DNA from: Anarhynchus alexandrinus
Lineage: Eukaryota; Chordata; Aves; Charadriiformes; Charadriidae
DNA: 64,000 nt
Reading direction: 5' to 3'
Assembly (NCBI GenBank): GCA_008711295.1
Contig: VUYV01000211.1
Coordinates: forward strand, 1,455,938 to 1,519,937
Positions 47,187 through 59,957 of this stretch are shown here, one piece after another. The translations under genes were made by a program, and so were the position numbers. Positions within the stretch are counted from its first letter, which is position 1. Every line of letters begins with the position of its first letter. Under the pieces are notes generated by a model. The model saw only the letters and a program-made list of their open reading frames with translations, ran no database searches and was not told the DNA's origin.

Positions 47187-47406
47187 AATTAGATAGAAAC
47201 TTCTTTTTTCATAGTGAGAGAGGTCAACTGTTGGAACAGGCTGATTTGAAAGATAATGGAGTTTTCATCCTTCAAGATATTCAAGACTCATGGCTACGAC
47301 CCTGAGAACTTCTTCAAACTTTGAAGCTGGTTCTGTTTTAAGCAGGTACAAACTGGATGACTTCTAGAGGTCCTTTCCAACCAAAATTATTCTAAGATTC
47401 TATGAG
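47187..47406 (+). mobile_element. CR1 LINE 3' end
   Basis: The segment begins at the LDIRKK / HWNRL C-terminal block (TTAGATAGAAACTTC, then GTTGGAACAGG). It runs through a degenerate 3'UTR with GATGACTTCTAGAGGTCCTTTCC and ends ATTCTAAGATTCTATGA. Old and severely 5'-truncated. Confidence 0.85.
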
Positions 47407-49451
47407 TCTGGTGGCCTTCAGAATCTCACAAGAGGAGATCACCCTTTGTGTGATCAGATATGACAAATATTGGCAATTTTATTAGTTACTTTTTTCACTT
47501 TCTTATCTTGCCAGAATTTTTTTTAAAGATGCTCCATAGGAAAACGTGGCTATACAAGGCCACGAGCTACTCTTGAAAAACAGCAAAAGAAGAACAATAA
47601 GGATATATTTCTGAAATGCAAAGCAAGTCATTGCAGCTGGTAAAAAATTGCAGTAGACTAACATTTTTGAAATTAAGTAGATCATTCACTTTATCACAAT
47701 AATGCAACAGAAGTACATAAATAATTTCTACTTAAAAAATCAGTAGCAAAGAATATACCAATTGTGTATAGGTAACACAGAATATTTTGGTAACACGGGC
47801 AGATAATCTGAAAATTTTGTTACAATTTCCTATATGTTTTAGAAAAATAAATGTTTTTATGAAGTGATGGGAGAAAAAAAAAAGGAAAATAAAGTATTTG
47901 TTGTAAATTTAAAACTTACAAAGTTCTAATATATGACATCTCATGATCAAAATCAATGGATTTATGAAAAAATATTAGAATTTCTATTAATATAAAACAG
48001 AACTAAAATTGTGAGGACCGAGAAGAATAAGGTAGTCTGGGTCCAAATATATTATTCCTTATACATTATAATTAAAAATAGAAAAAAATAAAGAAAGGAA
48101 AAAGAGGAAATAATTCCTATATAAATACAGCTTGAATCACCTACCTACTGTCTGAAATATGAGCATGGAAGAAAAAATATTACATCTGACATGATTCAGG
48201 AAAATGAATAATTTTCTTGAGTGGAAAATCAGAAATTAAATTAGCATTATTTTTTTAAAAAGGAATATTTTCTTCTACCTGCTGACTTATTTTAAACCTT
48301 GAAAAGACTAATGAGTTATTAACTGTCTTCCTATGGTAGACGTTAGTGATGTTTTAACACTCAGCAAATCATGGCTGCATTGTTTTTGTATCAAAAGTAC
48401 ATTTGAGTTATTCATTGCAATTTTTTTTTTCAAAAATGAAAACCAATTTACTAAATAACTTCTAAGAGATCTGCAATAATTTTTGTTCGTGCATTTTCAG
48501 CTATGTGTTTCAGACTAAGAAATAGTGTGCATTTCAGCAATACCATGTAGCTGCATGGAAGCGCACTCTCTTTAATGGAGGAAATGCTGCATTGCAGAGT
48601 AACATCTCTTCCTTCTCCTGCTCTTTCTTCATTAAGTAAGATTTCTCTTATACACTTATCTTGCTGATTTCCATTGAAAATATTGTTTCTAATGAACACA
48701 CTGAAGTGCTACTCCTAATCGTGGGTCTGACCTCTGAGCTTTTAGGTTAACCACTGCTTTCCTCCATTATGATTTGAAATAACTTCACTGTGGTTCTCGG
48801 TTTGCTTTTGTGGCCCCCTTTTTTTTTTTTTTTTTTAAAATGCAGTACACAAACTTCAAATGAGCTGATCTTTCCTGTTATTTTTGTCTCATACAATGCT
48901 TCTTTCACTGACAGCTTCATTTATAAACCTGCCAGAAGCTGATGAGAATCATTGAATACATGATTTTAGTTTGTTAAATCCTAACAAAGATTATCTAGTT
49001 TGACACTAATCTTTGACTTTGTACTTCTACTTCTATCAAAATCCATCTTGATTTATAATTAGTCTCTGGGAATGTAGAACATGTGCTTGGGCTTAAGCAC
49101 ATATCTAAACATCAGCTAAGTTTTTTCTGTACTTAATAGTTCATAAATAGAATAAACAAATATGCATAATTAAGATTTGTTATAATATGCATGATCACTG
49201 TCAGCAACTAACATGTGTTCTTTTATTCCATTTAAGTGAATTATAAAACATCTACTTGTGAGAAGAAAAACAAAACTGAACCAAAAGCTGTTTTTCTCTG
49301 TGTACTAATTTCCTTGAGAACAAGTATACTAAGGTCAAGTAAAAAGAACTCTTTTGCAGCTAATGGGATGTTACTATGGAGAAATTATTCTTATGTGAAG
49401 AAGCCTCACTTTTAAGTGTGGCCATTTGTGCATAGTCTTTATATCTCTTTC

Positions 49452-49470
49452 TATTATTATTATTATTATT
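49452..49470. repeat. TTA/ATT trinucleotide microsatellite
   Basis: About six uninterrupted TTA units. Ordinary microsatellite. Confidence 0.9.
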
Positions 49471-52121
49471 AAAGTACCACTTTGCCATCAGGTCCAAATT
49501 CAGTGATGCAGCAAATGAGTGGTGAACAGGTGAAAAAAAAACAATTCCTCCTCTCTCTTTGTGGTGAAATGATGTACTTAATAAATAAATTAATTTCTTA
49601 CTTGCATTTAATGGGAAATAACTCTTTGCACAAATTGCATTTTAATTATTTTGAAATCATGCTAATTGAAGCAGCAGTTAGGCTGCTTCCTGAGAGCCGT
49701 TAGTGACCACGTGTCCACACTGAGGAGGAGGTGCATTCTCAAGTGGGTTTTGCATCCTTGGTTCCCAGGCAGACTAGACTATGAGACCAGATGCAGTTCA
49801 CCAGAATGCATCTTTCTGTCATACAGGGAGATTTGCAAGTCTCATTTTGAACAGGAGGGGCTTCAGGTCTCACTTGACATGTTTTCAGAGTCCAGCCCAT
49901 GCTGAGTATTCAAAACCAGAGAGTTTGTGACTGCTCTGCAAAGTAGAGAAAAACACGGAAATGAAGGAGAGGTCCCTAGTCTTTCTGATAGAGGTTCATT
50001 CCATATTTTCAAAAATTAATTTAAAATTACAGATGTTTACAACACATTTTAAAATAGAACAAAAGTTTTTTACAAACATTTATAGTTCCAAGATGATAAT
50101 ACTTATTTAGAAGTAAATGAATATACATATTTTGAATAGTTCTAGCTACCTGAGGATGACAGTTACTTCTCATATTTTGTTTCCCAGATCCTGGAACACA
50201 AGAAACTGAAATCTCTTTCCTATTGTTATTAAGAACAAGATCCAAAGGATTTTCTTTTCTGATTGTAATGAAAAAGCTTGCCCTGTGATACTTACACTGC
50301 AATAGAGTTGTTTTGCTCATATTCTTAGTATTACGAGCCCTTCTCTCCTTGCAGAACAAGAAATGTAAACAGCAGCATAAGGTTCTGTATGGAATACATA
50401 CGGAATTGCTTTCTTCTGTTAGCTGCGCATGAATGTGAGGCAGTGTTCTATGCACTGACACTGCTATATAACAATGCATTTCCCACTTTATCAGTTTTTC
50501 TTGTCAGTGGAAAATTAATTTTACAGCTCTTATGTGGAAGCTTATCAAATTAGTTAATCCATGTATCAGGGCATTATAAAAATACTACCTGTTGTACATT
50601 ATAAAACTGTTAAAACATAGTACTTGGAAGAGAAGAAACAGTTTCTTTTCAGTATGTAAATATATGTGGAGTGTTAATTAATGTTTGAGTTGTCAAGAGC
50701 TGCTACTCAGGAGTAAGAAGCAAAGTTCATGAAGCATTTTAGGCCCAATAACACTTTTTGCCATCATTGTACGCATCATTGTGCAGTCATACCATACTTC
50801 AGACCAGCACCTATGTGCAGTGGTGACATGTTTGCACAATCTCCATTTGTTCTCTGATTCTCTCACAAAACATCTTTGATTTAGCTATGAAACCATTATA
50901 TAAAAAGTAATAACAATCTTAAAAATCTGCAGGTTTTTTTTTTTTTAATAGGTGGAGACCTATCACTCAGAATAGGAATATTGGATAGCAACGACGGTAG
51001 TTTTAGCAGCTGTAAACTCCCATTTCCAAATTCACGTTACCAAGGTACGTACTTTCTCTAAATGACAGGGCAATGGCTGTAGAGATAAAGGTGCAGTGAA
51101 TGAGGGGTAGACAGGCTGAGTGAGAAAGCAAATGGAACTAGACAGAATGGACACAGGACAGCTAGAAATACTAAAGAATGGGCAATGCTGAGAGAAAAGA
51201 TCGTTACTTTCTTTTTGAGATAAACTGAGCAATTTTTTTCATCTGTTCCTCGGAATATATAAATGTTTATTTGCCTGTTTGTATAAGAGCAGCACTAATA
51301 TACACTTTACTACGTACAAAGTTCTTATTGATTAAGACTAAAGCATCTCAGGAATAGATGTCACATTTTTATTAATATTAAAATATAGTTCTCTGTCTCT
51401 TTCTAGTGTGTTTCTATAATCCCACTGCCTGAAATGGTAGAATCAAAAGTCTGTAAAAAATGTATAGAGCTAGGACACCCAAAGTGTAAATTTGCTCTGT
51501 TGATGAAGGTTTTGTTTATTGACTGTATGACAGCATGAAGACTTAATGAGCATTAATTTTTAAAATATCATGTGTGCCATGTAATAATAACAATATTATT
51601 GTAACCATAAGACACGTATTACAAGTGAGAAACTCCTCTCACAACTGGTCATTTAAGGAGGTTAATGGACCTTCTAGGAACGAAAAGTGTGTAAAAACAT
51701 GAAAACTGCAAAATCCATGACTTACTGATCTCTTAGTCCTGAGATTTTTTAATGACTAACCATATCTATATTTTTTTTTAAAATACTTCAGTTTGAGATG
51801 GACTAGATCTATTCTATATAATCTCTTGATCTGAAGAAAAATAAACAAACAAACAATACCCCCAAAATTCAAACAGATTGATTTCTTTACCTTAGCATTT
51901 TCTTGTCCAACCCCATTGCTAAGTGTTATTAGTGTTGTTAACTCTGGCCAGTTGCAATACTATATATCCCTCTTGGATTTGTTCTTCCAGGCCTCCTGCA
52001 TAGATTGTTAGTGTTAGATTTAAAATAGATCAATTTTCCTTTATTCATTGACCATCCTATATCTCACAAGGCTAGATTTTAACAGGATGTTGTTAGCACA
52101 GTTATGCAGAAAAAACACGGA

Positions 52122-52175
52122 TTTTTTATTTAATTTAATTTAATTTTATTTTATTTTATTTTAATTCATTCATAT
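52122..52175. repeat. TTTAA then TTTTA pentamer array
   Basis: Three to four TTTAA-type units pass into four to five TTTTA units, showing a single-base shift in unit identity along one array. Confidence 0.85.
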
Positions 52176-53659
52176 AATAGTTTGGGAATTGATTAATAAA
52201 GGATAGAAATAAAAACAAACGCTCATAATTATGAAGATGGGAATACAATCTCATCAGATAGCTGTAGTTCTGTAAACATTTCCTGTGTTCTTTGGTGTAC
52301 AGCCCAAATCCATCTCATAGACAAGTATAAATTACTTCTGTAACAGTCTGTCAGAGTTGTCTTTTGCATGATAGAAATGGGTAATATGGCACCTCTGAGA
52401 AAAGAAGTTTAAGTTTATTAATTATTTTCTGCATCTTAGGATTGCTTTAGCTGCAATGCTGCAAATTGCTTTACAGTAAGTCAGTGTTCGATTCATTAAT
52501 ACTTATGAGCAGACATCATTGCAGATCCAAAGTCCTTGGAAGAAGGTGAATGTTAATAAAAAAAGAAAATTAAATATGTTTATATGAGTTTGTGTATTTA
52601 CAGCAAAAACACTTAAACTAATTTGCTTATTTATATTACCTTACAGCACCAGAACCCTCTGTTCCTGTCATAATATTTTTGGCATGTTATTTACTGCTTT
52701 AATAGATTACAGTCCTGCATGGTCTTCTAGGAGACTACAAGTTAAATTTCAAAATGGTTAGTAGGAAGCAGATTTGCCTATCTCATTAATTTAATGTGTA
52801 TTATATTATATGTGTCATATTTAACTGTGTATTTATTCACAGTGGTCAGGTGTTATTTTAGTTAGTCACACCTTTATAAAAATGGAGGACTAAATTCTTC
52901 CTGCTGCACTAATATGTATTTCCAAAAAGACATTTTGACTGCATACCAATATTAATAAAAGTAAAAAAATATTCAGTTTTGTTCTGTGTTGATAAAATAT
53001 TCCCCTTGGCTAAGAGATTCTGTCCAGCTTTAGACATACTTCTTTTCTTTAAAATGGAAGATGGTTAGAATATTTTCAAGATTTTTGCTTCAAAGAAAAG
53101 ATAGTATATATTGCCCTGGCCCACCAGGACAGTGTACACTCTCAGTAGTTATATCTAATTTTATTTGAGATTTCTGCTGTTATCCAACATATGTGAAATT
53201 CAGTTCTCTTCAATCTAATGAATAACTCACCAAACTAATTTTGTTACCTTTGACAGAAAAAGAACTCAGTACATATGCAAACAAAATTCAAACTTTAGTA
53301 CAACATGTTGTCTTTCGTTCTGTAAATATATGGGCTGCGGACAGAGTCAAGCAGGGAAGCTGATCCCTAAATCTATCCCACAAAATTTGTCTGAAAAAGA
53401 AAGGATTATAAAAAATTCCCGTGTAACAGATGTGTGTGTTTTATTTTTCTCTTTCTTTTTCTATGTTTTTGGTAAAGGTAAGTAGCAAACATGTGGCTTA
53501 CTCAGAAAACTAATAATAATTATTCAATTTTTTTGCTGGAATATTAGAAACCTAATGCTATTATTGTGATTGGCATAGTAGTTTTAAAAAGAGTCTGATT
53601 TGGTTTTCCCCACAGCTTCAAAGGTTATCAGGGTGAGGCATCAGTGGTTACAGCAACAT

Positions 53660-53695
53660 TATACATATATGCGTGTATATATGTATACATACACA
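53660..53695. repeat. Alternating purine-pyrimidine tract
   Basis: TATACATATATGCGTGTATA is followed by TATGTATACATACACA, an almost perfect alternation of purine and pyrimidine with partial self-complementarity. It could adopt unusual DNA structure; no function is implied. Confidence 0.7.
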
Positions 53696-56600
53696 GACAA
53701 AGTCAGGATGAGAAACAAATGTAATCACTAGTGATTTTGCCTGAAAATTTCTTGGTATTAAAACTGCAAGTGGATATTTGTACTGCGGTTTTGTCTGTCT
53801 TTCCCCCACGCTCCCAACTACGCTATGGTTTATTCATTTCTTTTAAATTTTCTCCGATATTTATTTTAAATGTCATTTTATTCGCATCTCTTCTAAAAAT
53901 AACTTGAGAGATGAGACTAACGCTGGAAGGAACTGATAAGGTCATAATTATTTTATTTGCTTTTTCAGTGACATATATTGTAATGCTTTGTAGCTGGGGA
54001 AAGCTTGAGTGTAGCCTAATGAGGCTCATTATTAATAGAACTATCTGGTTCTGATATGAATTAAAGTTTTTCCTATCTTTGGATTGTTATTCTTGTATGT
54101 TGAGCATGTAATCATTTAGAACAGAAGAGAAAAGATGGGAAAAGTATAAGCAGTGAACAAAAATAGTGTGATTCAGAACAACACTAAGGCAGTGTTAAGG
54201 CAATACTGTGCTGTACGAGAAGATAGGAACCACCATCATAGAAGATATTCCCTGTCTGTCATCAATACTGATCATTTTCCTGCTTCTTAAAAAGAGCTAG
54301 AAAGTGCTATTATCATGTCAGAGCATTATATATGGTGTAAGCTGTGTTTTTTCTAGGATTTCAATTTAGTTTTGTTTAACATAATTTTATGAAGACTAGC
54401 TTTTAAAATAGGTATTGGATTTTGTACTTCTTTTTGAACGTAGATAATAGATATTCTGACTTTGGCAATAAGTATTGGCTGGTCTTCTTCCAAATTACAT
54501 TCAACTAATTGTTTCCACAATTTTTATTTCCATATACTCTGAACAGTGCTCATATGCAACGAATGTTCTCTAATTAGAGACTAGAAATGGTCAAACACTA
54601 ATGTTGGACAGCTAACTGGTTTCTGATCATCCTATTAAAATGCAGAAAATAACAAAGAAGAATCAAGATTTGCTGAAGAAATGTTATTTTTGAGCTGTAT
54701 TTCAAACTAAGGAGCTCGTGATCATTTAGAAAGTGATCCTTTCCTAAAGTTAGGGTATCATTCAATACTGTCCTCAAGCACCAATTGTTAGAAAAACATT
54801 CTTTGCATCCTGTCAGAAATGTAGCGGTCACAGAGAATGTTGGAAAACAGATTTTACCTCTGATCAGCAAAAATAACTCAATGTCACATGCGAATAATCT
54901 TTAAAGTAACACTTTAATAAGAGACTTCTACTGAATGTCACGGAAAAGAACAAATGAAGCAGATGAAGATCTATTGCAGCAACTCACATGCATGTGATTA
55001 GAAAGATGACAGTGAAAATACAAAGAATTAAGAAATCCAAACAACTTAGAGTGAGAGAAGATGAATGAATGGACAAAGATCAATAATGTCAAATGCATCT
55101 GAGCTGTCAGGCACCAGCAAAGAATTGATTGATCCAGAGCCTGAACTAATTAAAGTGTCATTGGTCACCTATAGCCCTCCAGTTCAAATACTGTGTAGAT
55201 TTCTAAAACAAGCCTTGATCTTTGGAAGCAACAAATAGATGGTAGTGTGATTCAATTAGATTAGTACTCATCTGTCTAAAAGACTTTATTTTTCCTGTGA
55301 AGGTAGGCCTACAGCAAGGTTTCAGCTTTAATGCTAATCACCATTCATAGCTTTCTATTCTTTTCACACCACTGAAGTTCTATTAACAACATAAAAATAT
55401 CAAAATAAGCTATCCTAAGACTTAAGGAATTATAATTCTTTTGTCATTTTACGCAGTCTGGGCTTTTGTTATACACTTTTCAACACAGCTTCATATATTT
55501 ACTCTACATAATTTTATCTTGTATTGCTCAAATTACTTTTAAATTAATTACTTGTTATTGTACTGTTTTCTTCAGAGTTGCCTTTCATTTCTTTCCATAG
55601 CTATATTATTTATTTTAACTGTCAGTTTCCTTTCCTGATGGCCAAAGGTTTTCTTGTTTCTTTATCTTCTTGACTCGAGCTAAATCCAATACAATATTAA
55701 GTAAAATAATGTCTCACCACATTCTTACTGACATGAGTTAAAGAGGTAACATTAACCTATTTTTATTATTTCTCTTTTTTTTTTTTTTTTTTCCAAATCC
55801 CATCTCACTTATCAGTATGTTGAGCTATGCCTTCCCTTTCAGATCATTCGGATCATTCCTGAAAGTGATGTCAAGGTCATATTTTGCTTGAAAATTAATT
55901 TCAAATGAAATGGTAGAGGTCTGTAAAGCTGCACAAGAGATTTAGGTCTTTTTATGTTATTTAAATTCTTTCAATGGCCAGAGGCCCAGGAAGACTTATT
56001 AACCTCAGAACTTTTAATTTTAACAATGGAAATACTTGCTTTAACACAAATAAATATTCCAATGCATAAATATAAAATTGTATTTGAATATTTTTTCTTA
56101 TTTTAACTTTTTAGATAATCTGTGGTAAATCTGTCAAGTTCAAGGTGAGTCTTTTGATTAGCTGTGATTGGAGCTTCACAGGGATTGAGTGATTCATGTG
56201 CTTCATTCAATGTTTTTCAGTACAAGACAAGTGGCTGAACATACAGGCTGGTTTTACAGATTCATCTGCAGACAAACTGTTTCTCTCAAAACTTAAAGTA
56301 TTTCATCTTTCCTTGACTTCTTGTACTCTTTTTGTTATATTCATGACTATTCTTATTTCAGATAAAACATGCTTGAATACAAGAGAAGCTTTGCTCACAT
56401 AAACCATTAGTCATCATAAATACATTGTCTTTCAAGTACATCTAATTTTAATGCAAAGGCCAACAATTACTACACATTATAGCAAAACACCCAACTTATT
56501 AACATATTAATATTTTTTTTAACTCTGAATAAAAAAAATATTCAATGTTAAACTGTTAGTACATATGAAATTTACTGTATTGACAGGTGTTATTTCACTG

Positions 56601-59500
56601 AGTTTTTTTCATATTCACTTATACCAAACTTGTGCCTCTTAATTTATAATTAAATTGTAATCTGTTAGAAGAAGGAATCACCTGTTTAAATTTTCACAGC
56701 TATAGTACACAATTATTGTTCCCAGTTACAACGTGCTATTTCTTTACAAAAGATAACAGGCAAGATATATATAGCTGCTTGCTTTAAGCACCCACCTTTG
56801 TCTAACAATAATAATAAGTACCTGTTTGGTAGAACGATTGAGAGCTTTTAGTTATTTTTTTCTCCACTAATTTTTGAAAAGAAGCTAGAAATCACTGTAC
56901 TGCACTTACAGAGAAGCCACCTTATGTTAGTCAAGAGAAAATACTTAAGAACATGGATATCTGACTAGGGTCTTGAGCAACACTCAGTAGTACACATCAA
57001 TCTCCTCTATACACTTAATATTCAATACGCAAGGATCTACTCTGAGAAAATTCCATCTGTGAAGCTGCTGAATAAAAAGAAATCTGGAGTTGTTCTTTGA
57101 CTGGTACTTTTTATGTGGAGCTCATTTGTCAGCTACAAGAATGATTCTTACTCAGGTTTTCAGAGACAGAATGGTGAGAGAATGCTTAGTTTATTTAATT
57201 TCAGTATTAGTTTTAGTGATAAGTGAATTACAGAGCACTTCCACACTGATGGCACTTCAAACAGTGTTCAAAAATACGTACTGATGACAATAAGAACATG
57301 AAGAAACCCAATATATGCTTTGCGGGATCAAGGTTCCAGTGTGTATGTTTATGTGTTAGGACATATGGCTTGAATTGGAATTGAACTCACTTGTATGCCT
57401 TGAGTGCATACAAATTCAGACAAATTTGGATGCATCTGCCCGAATTCAGACGTTTACAGTATAACATCAGTATCACAGTTAGTCATTCTAGGTTACCTAT
57501 GTAGTCACTGGAGGGAAATAGGCACATTTACAACGTGATTCATCCTATTCTTAAGTGGGTGTTTAAAACAGGCAGGGTGAATCGCACTGTAAGATTGCCT
57601 GTTTTTCTGCATTCATGAGAAACAGAGTAGGTAGATGTCTGTGTAGAACATGCTAACAGTTAAATGAGAAGAATCCCACCCAAAACAGTAGTCAATGAGC
57701 CCCAATATCACCGTCTTGTTTTCTCTTTCATTTTCTTTCTTACTTTTCTATTCTTAATCTTATTAATTTAATTTTGTGTCTAGATGGCTTTGCTTGTTTT
57801 GCTTAACTGAGTTTCTTAGATATTTGAGTCCCTCATATTATTAATATTGTTATGTGTAATTATATGGGGTTTACTTTCTAAGCAATTCTTCTACCCACAG
57901 TATAAAATGTGATTGAGACACTATTGTACCACAGACAAATGAAATTAAAAAAGTTTATTTTTCCAAAGATTCTATTCTAAAATACTACTTTTCATGCATT
58001 CTGTGAAGATGTGTCCTTAAAACCCAAACCACTTTTATTAACATTTATTTCCAAGATAAAAATATGTGTTACATTTGAACCCACTAAAGATTTTTATCCT
58101 GATGTTTAAAATCCTTTAAAATATGATGTCTATAATGGAAAGCATGATAAGAAGTAAACTGAATCATCAGTTCAGAGATATATTGAGAAATGCACAGTTT
58201 AAAAATGTTTCTGGAATCAGGGCTATAAACACAGTTTGCTATATTATCTCTCAGAAGAAGGAAGATTTATATATGACATCCAGAATTTTAAATGAAAATG
58301 GCTTACATATTCTGAATATTTATAAAAACTAAGATGGCTAGCATGTGTTTATTTTGAGATTACAATGATAAAAAACACATTTTTATACATATTTCCAGCA
58401 GAGACCTTAATTACTAAAGGAAGAAGTATTTGCTCCAAAACTTATATACAACTTGTGGCCTCTCATACTAATGTCTATGATATTATATAATAGTTCTATC
58501 TATTTTTTCTGCTATTCTTTACATTCTTAATGAGTATGATGTCTGCTTCCATAACATTAATAAAATAAAGTAACTGTTCTGAAAAATGTCCTTACTAAGA
58601 CTGATGCACAACACCTCAAAAATTAGGTTCACACCACTGAGATAGGATTATTGGGTTGTCTTCATTAAATATCAAGTTGTGTTGCTTTATCAATGTACAT
58701 TTCCTTCAATGTTTGTTTGTTTGCTTGCATGTTATTTTCAAGCAAGTTTAAGGTGTTAACAGATTTCTTATTTGGCAGAAAAGAAAAAGCTGCAATTGGA
58801 TACACTTTACATAGCTGGAAGAGACTAAAAGGCCTTATAATGTTATTAAACTGATAAAGATCAGAAACGGAGTTTCCTGTGTATGAGATGGTGTATTCTC
58901 AATCCTTAATGCTCTTTTATATAATGAGTAGTATTTTGAGAACAAAACAGACTTAATTACTTTTTTTTTAACAGGATATAACATAACGTATGTTCAAAAA
59001 CATGAGAGCTACAACTTTAACATCTTTTAGAGAGACTTCTTGACGGCCAGCCAAGATGAAGTGGATCTGTTGTCCCAGACATTTAACAAGCAGCATACTG
59101 GGGCTGAGAAACATAAATACAGTTACATAAGTGATTTGGGTTTGGTTTTCTATCTTGCTTAGCTTTTTTGTTATATTTTGTGATAGGTAAGTTTAGTTAG
59201 AAACTTAATCATGTTCCCAAGACTTACAAGTCTTTGTCAACAATTGGTAGTTCCCACTGCCATGTTCTTCACCTTGGTTCTCAGTGTTTTACATGAATTT
59301 AAGAACTAAGATTATTTCTTTTTTTGTTTGCTTCTAGACTACATTGGAAGCCAAACATGTGAGTTCAACCGTCTGTTGTTGTTTAACCCCAATGGGCAGA
59401 CAGGACCACGCAGCTGCTCCCTCACTTCCCCCATTTTGGATGAGGGAGAGAATCAGCAGAGTAAAAATCAGAAAAAACTTGCAGGTTGAGATAAAGACAG

Positions 59501-59506
59501 TTTAAT
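59501..59506 (-). promoter_or_regulatory. LTR poly(A) signal (ATTAAA)
   Basis: ATTAAA on the minus strand, about 180 bp downstream of the TATA-like box, followed by CTGTCTTTATCTCAACCTGC. It occupies the same relative place as ATTAAA in the LTRs at 11060 and 13691. Confidence 0.5.
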
Positions 59507-59687
59507 AGGTAGAGCAAAACCCATGCACTCAAGCAAAGCAAAACAAGAAATTTATTCACTGCTTCCCATCAGCAGGCAGGTGTTCAGCCATCTCCAGAAA
59601 AGCAGGGCTCCATCACGCATAATAGTTGCCTGGAAAGACAAGCACCATAACTTTGAATTTCTCTTCCTTCCTTCTTCTTTCTCCAGC

Positions 59688-59695
59688 TTTAAATA
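59688..59695 (-). promoter_or_regulatory. LTR TATA-like box
   Basis: TATTTAAA on the minus strand, placed just downstream of the conserved TGACATCATATGACATG block, where the related LTRs have their TATA elements. Activity unknown. Confidence 0.5.
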
Positions 59696-59957
59696 TGTCA
59701 TGACATCATATGACATGGAATATTTCTTTGGTCAGTTGTGGTCAGCTGTCCCAGCTGTATCTCCTCCAAACTTCTTGTGCACCCCCCAGCCTACACGCTG
59801 GTGGGGTGCTAAGAGGAGCAGAAAAGGCCCTGACTGCCTGGCAACAACCAAAAACACCAGTATGCTATGAAAAGTATTTCTCACCCCAAATCCAAAACAT
59901 AGCACTATACCTGCTGCTAGCAAAAAAGTTAACTTTATCCCAACTGAAACCACGACA

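Larger units (their letters stand above)
47407..59373. other. 12-kb noncoding stretch without recognised transposons
   Basis: I recognise no CR1, LTR or gene in this stretch. Simple repeats occur at 48820-48839 (T-run), 49452-49470 (TTA), 52122-52175 (TTTAA/TTTTA), 53660-53695 (alternating purine-pyrimidine) and 55775-55793 (T-run). The longest open frame is 150 codons on the minus strand at 50027-50479 and has no recognisable domain. A possible spliced exon at 59031-59186 is discussed in the findings. Ancient decayed repeats could be missed by eye. Confidence 0.5.
59374..59957 (-). mobile_element. Solo LTR of the avian ERV group, with imperfect 5-bp TSD
   Basis: The plus-strand ends are TGTTGTTGTTTAACCCC and ACCACGACA, giving TG...CA ends over 584 bp. 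Orientation is minus, because the block TTTGGTCAG..GTCAGCTGTCC is the reverse complement of the promoter-side block in the plus-strand LTR at 11060. On the minus strand a TATA-like TATTTAAA lies at 59695-59688 and ATTAAA at 59506-59501. Flanking bases CCGTC (59369-59373) and CAGTC (59958-59962) agree at 4 of 5 positions, consistent with a decayed 5-bp target duplication as made by ERVL-type elements. No internal viral genes flank it. Confidence 0.9.

Noticed and set aside
13691..59957. The two minus-strand LTRs as the two ends of one provirus
   Set aside because: They are 45 kb apart, one is truncated, they differ in sequence, and there is no ERV gag-pol-env sequence between them.
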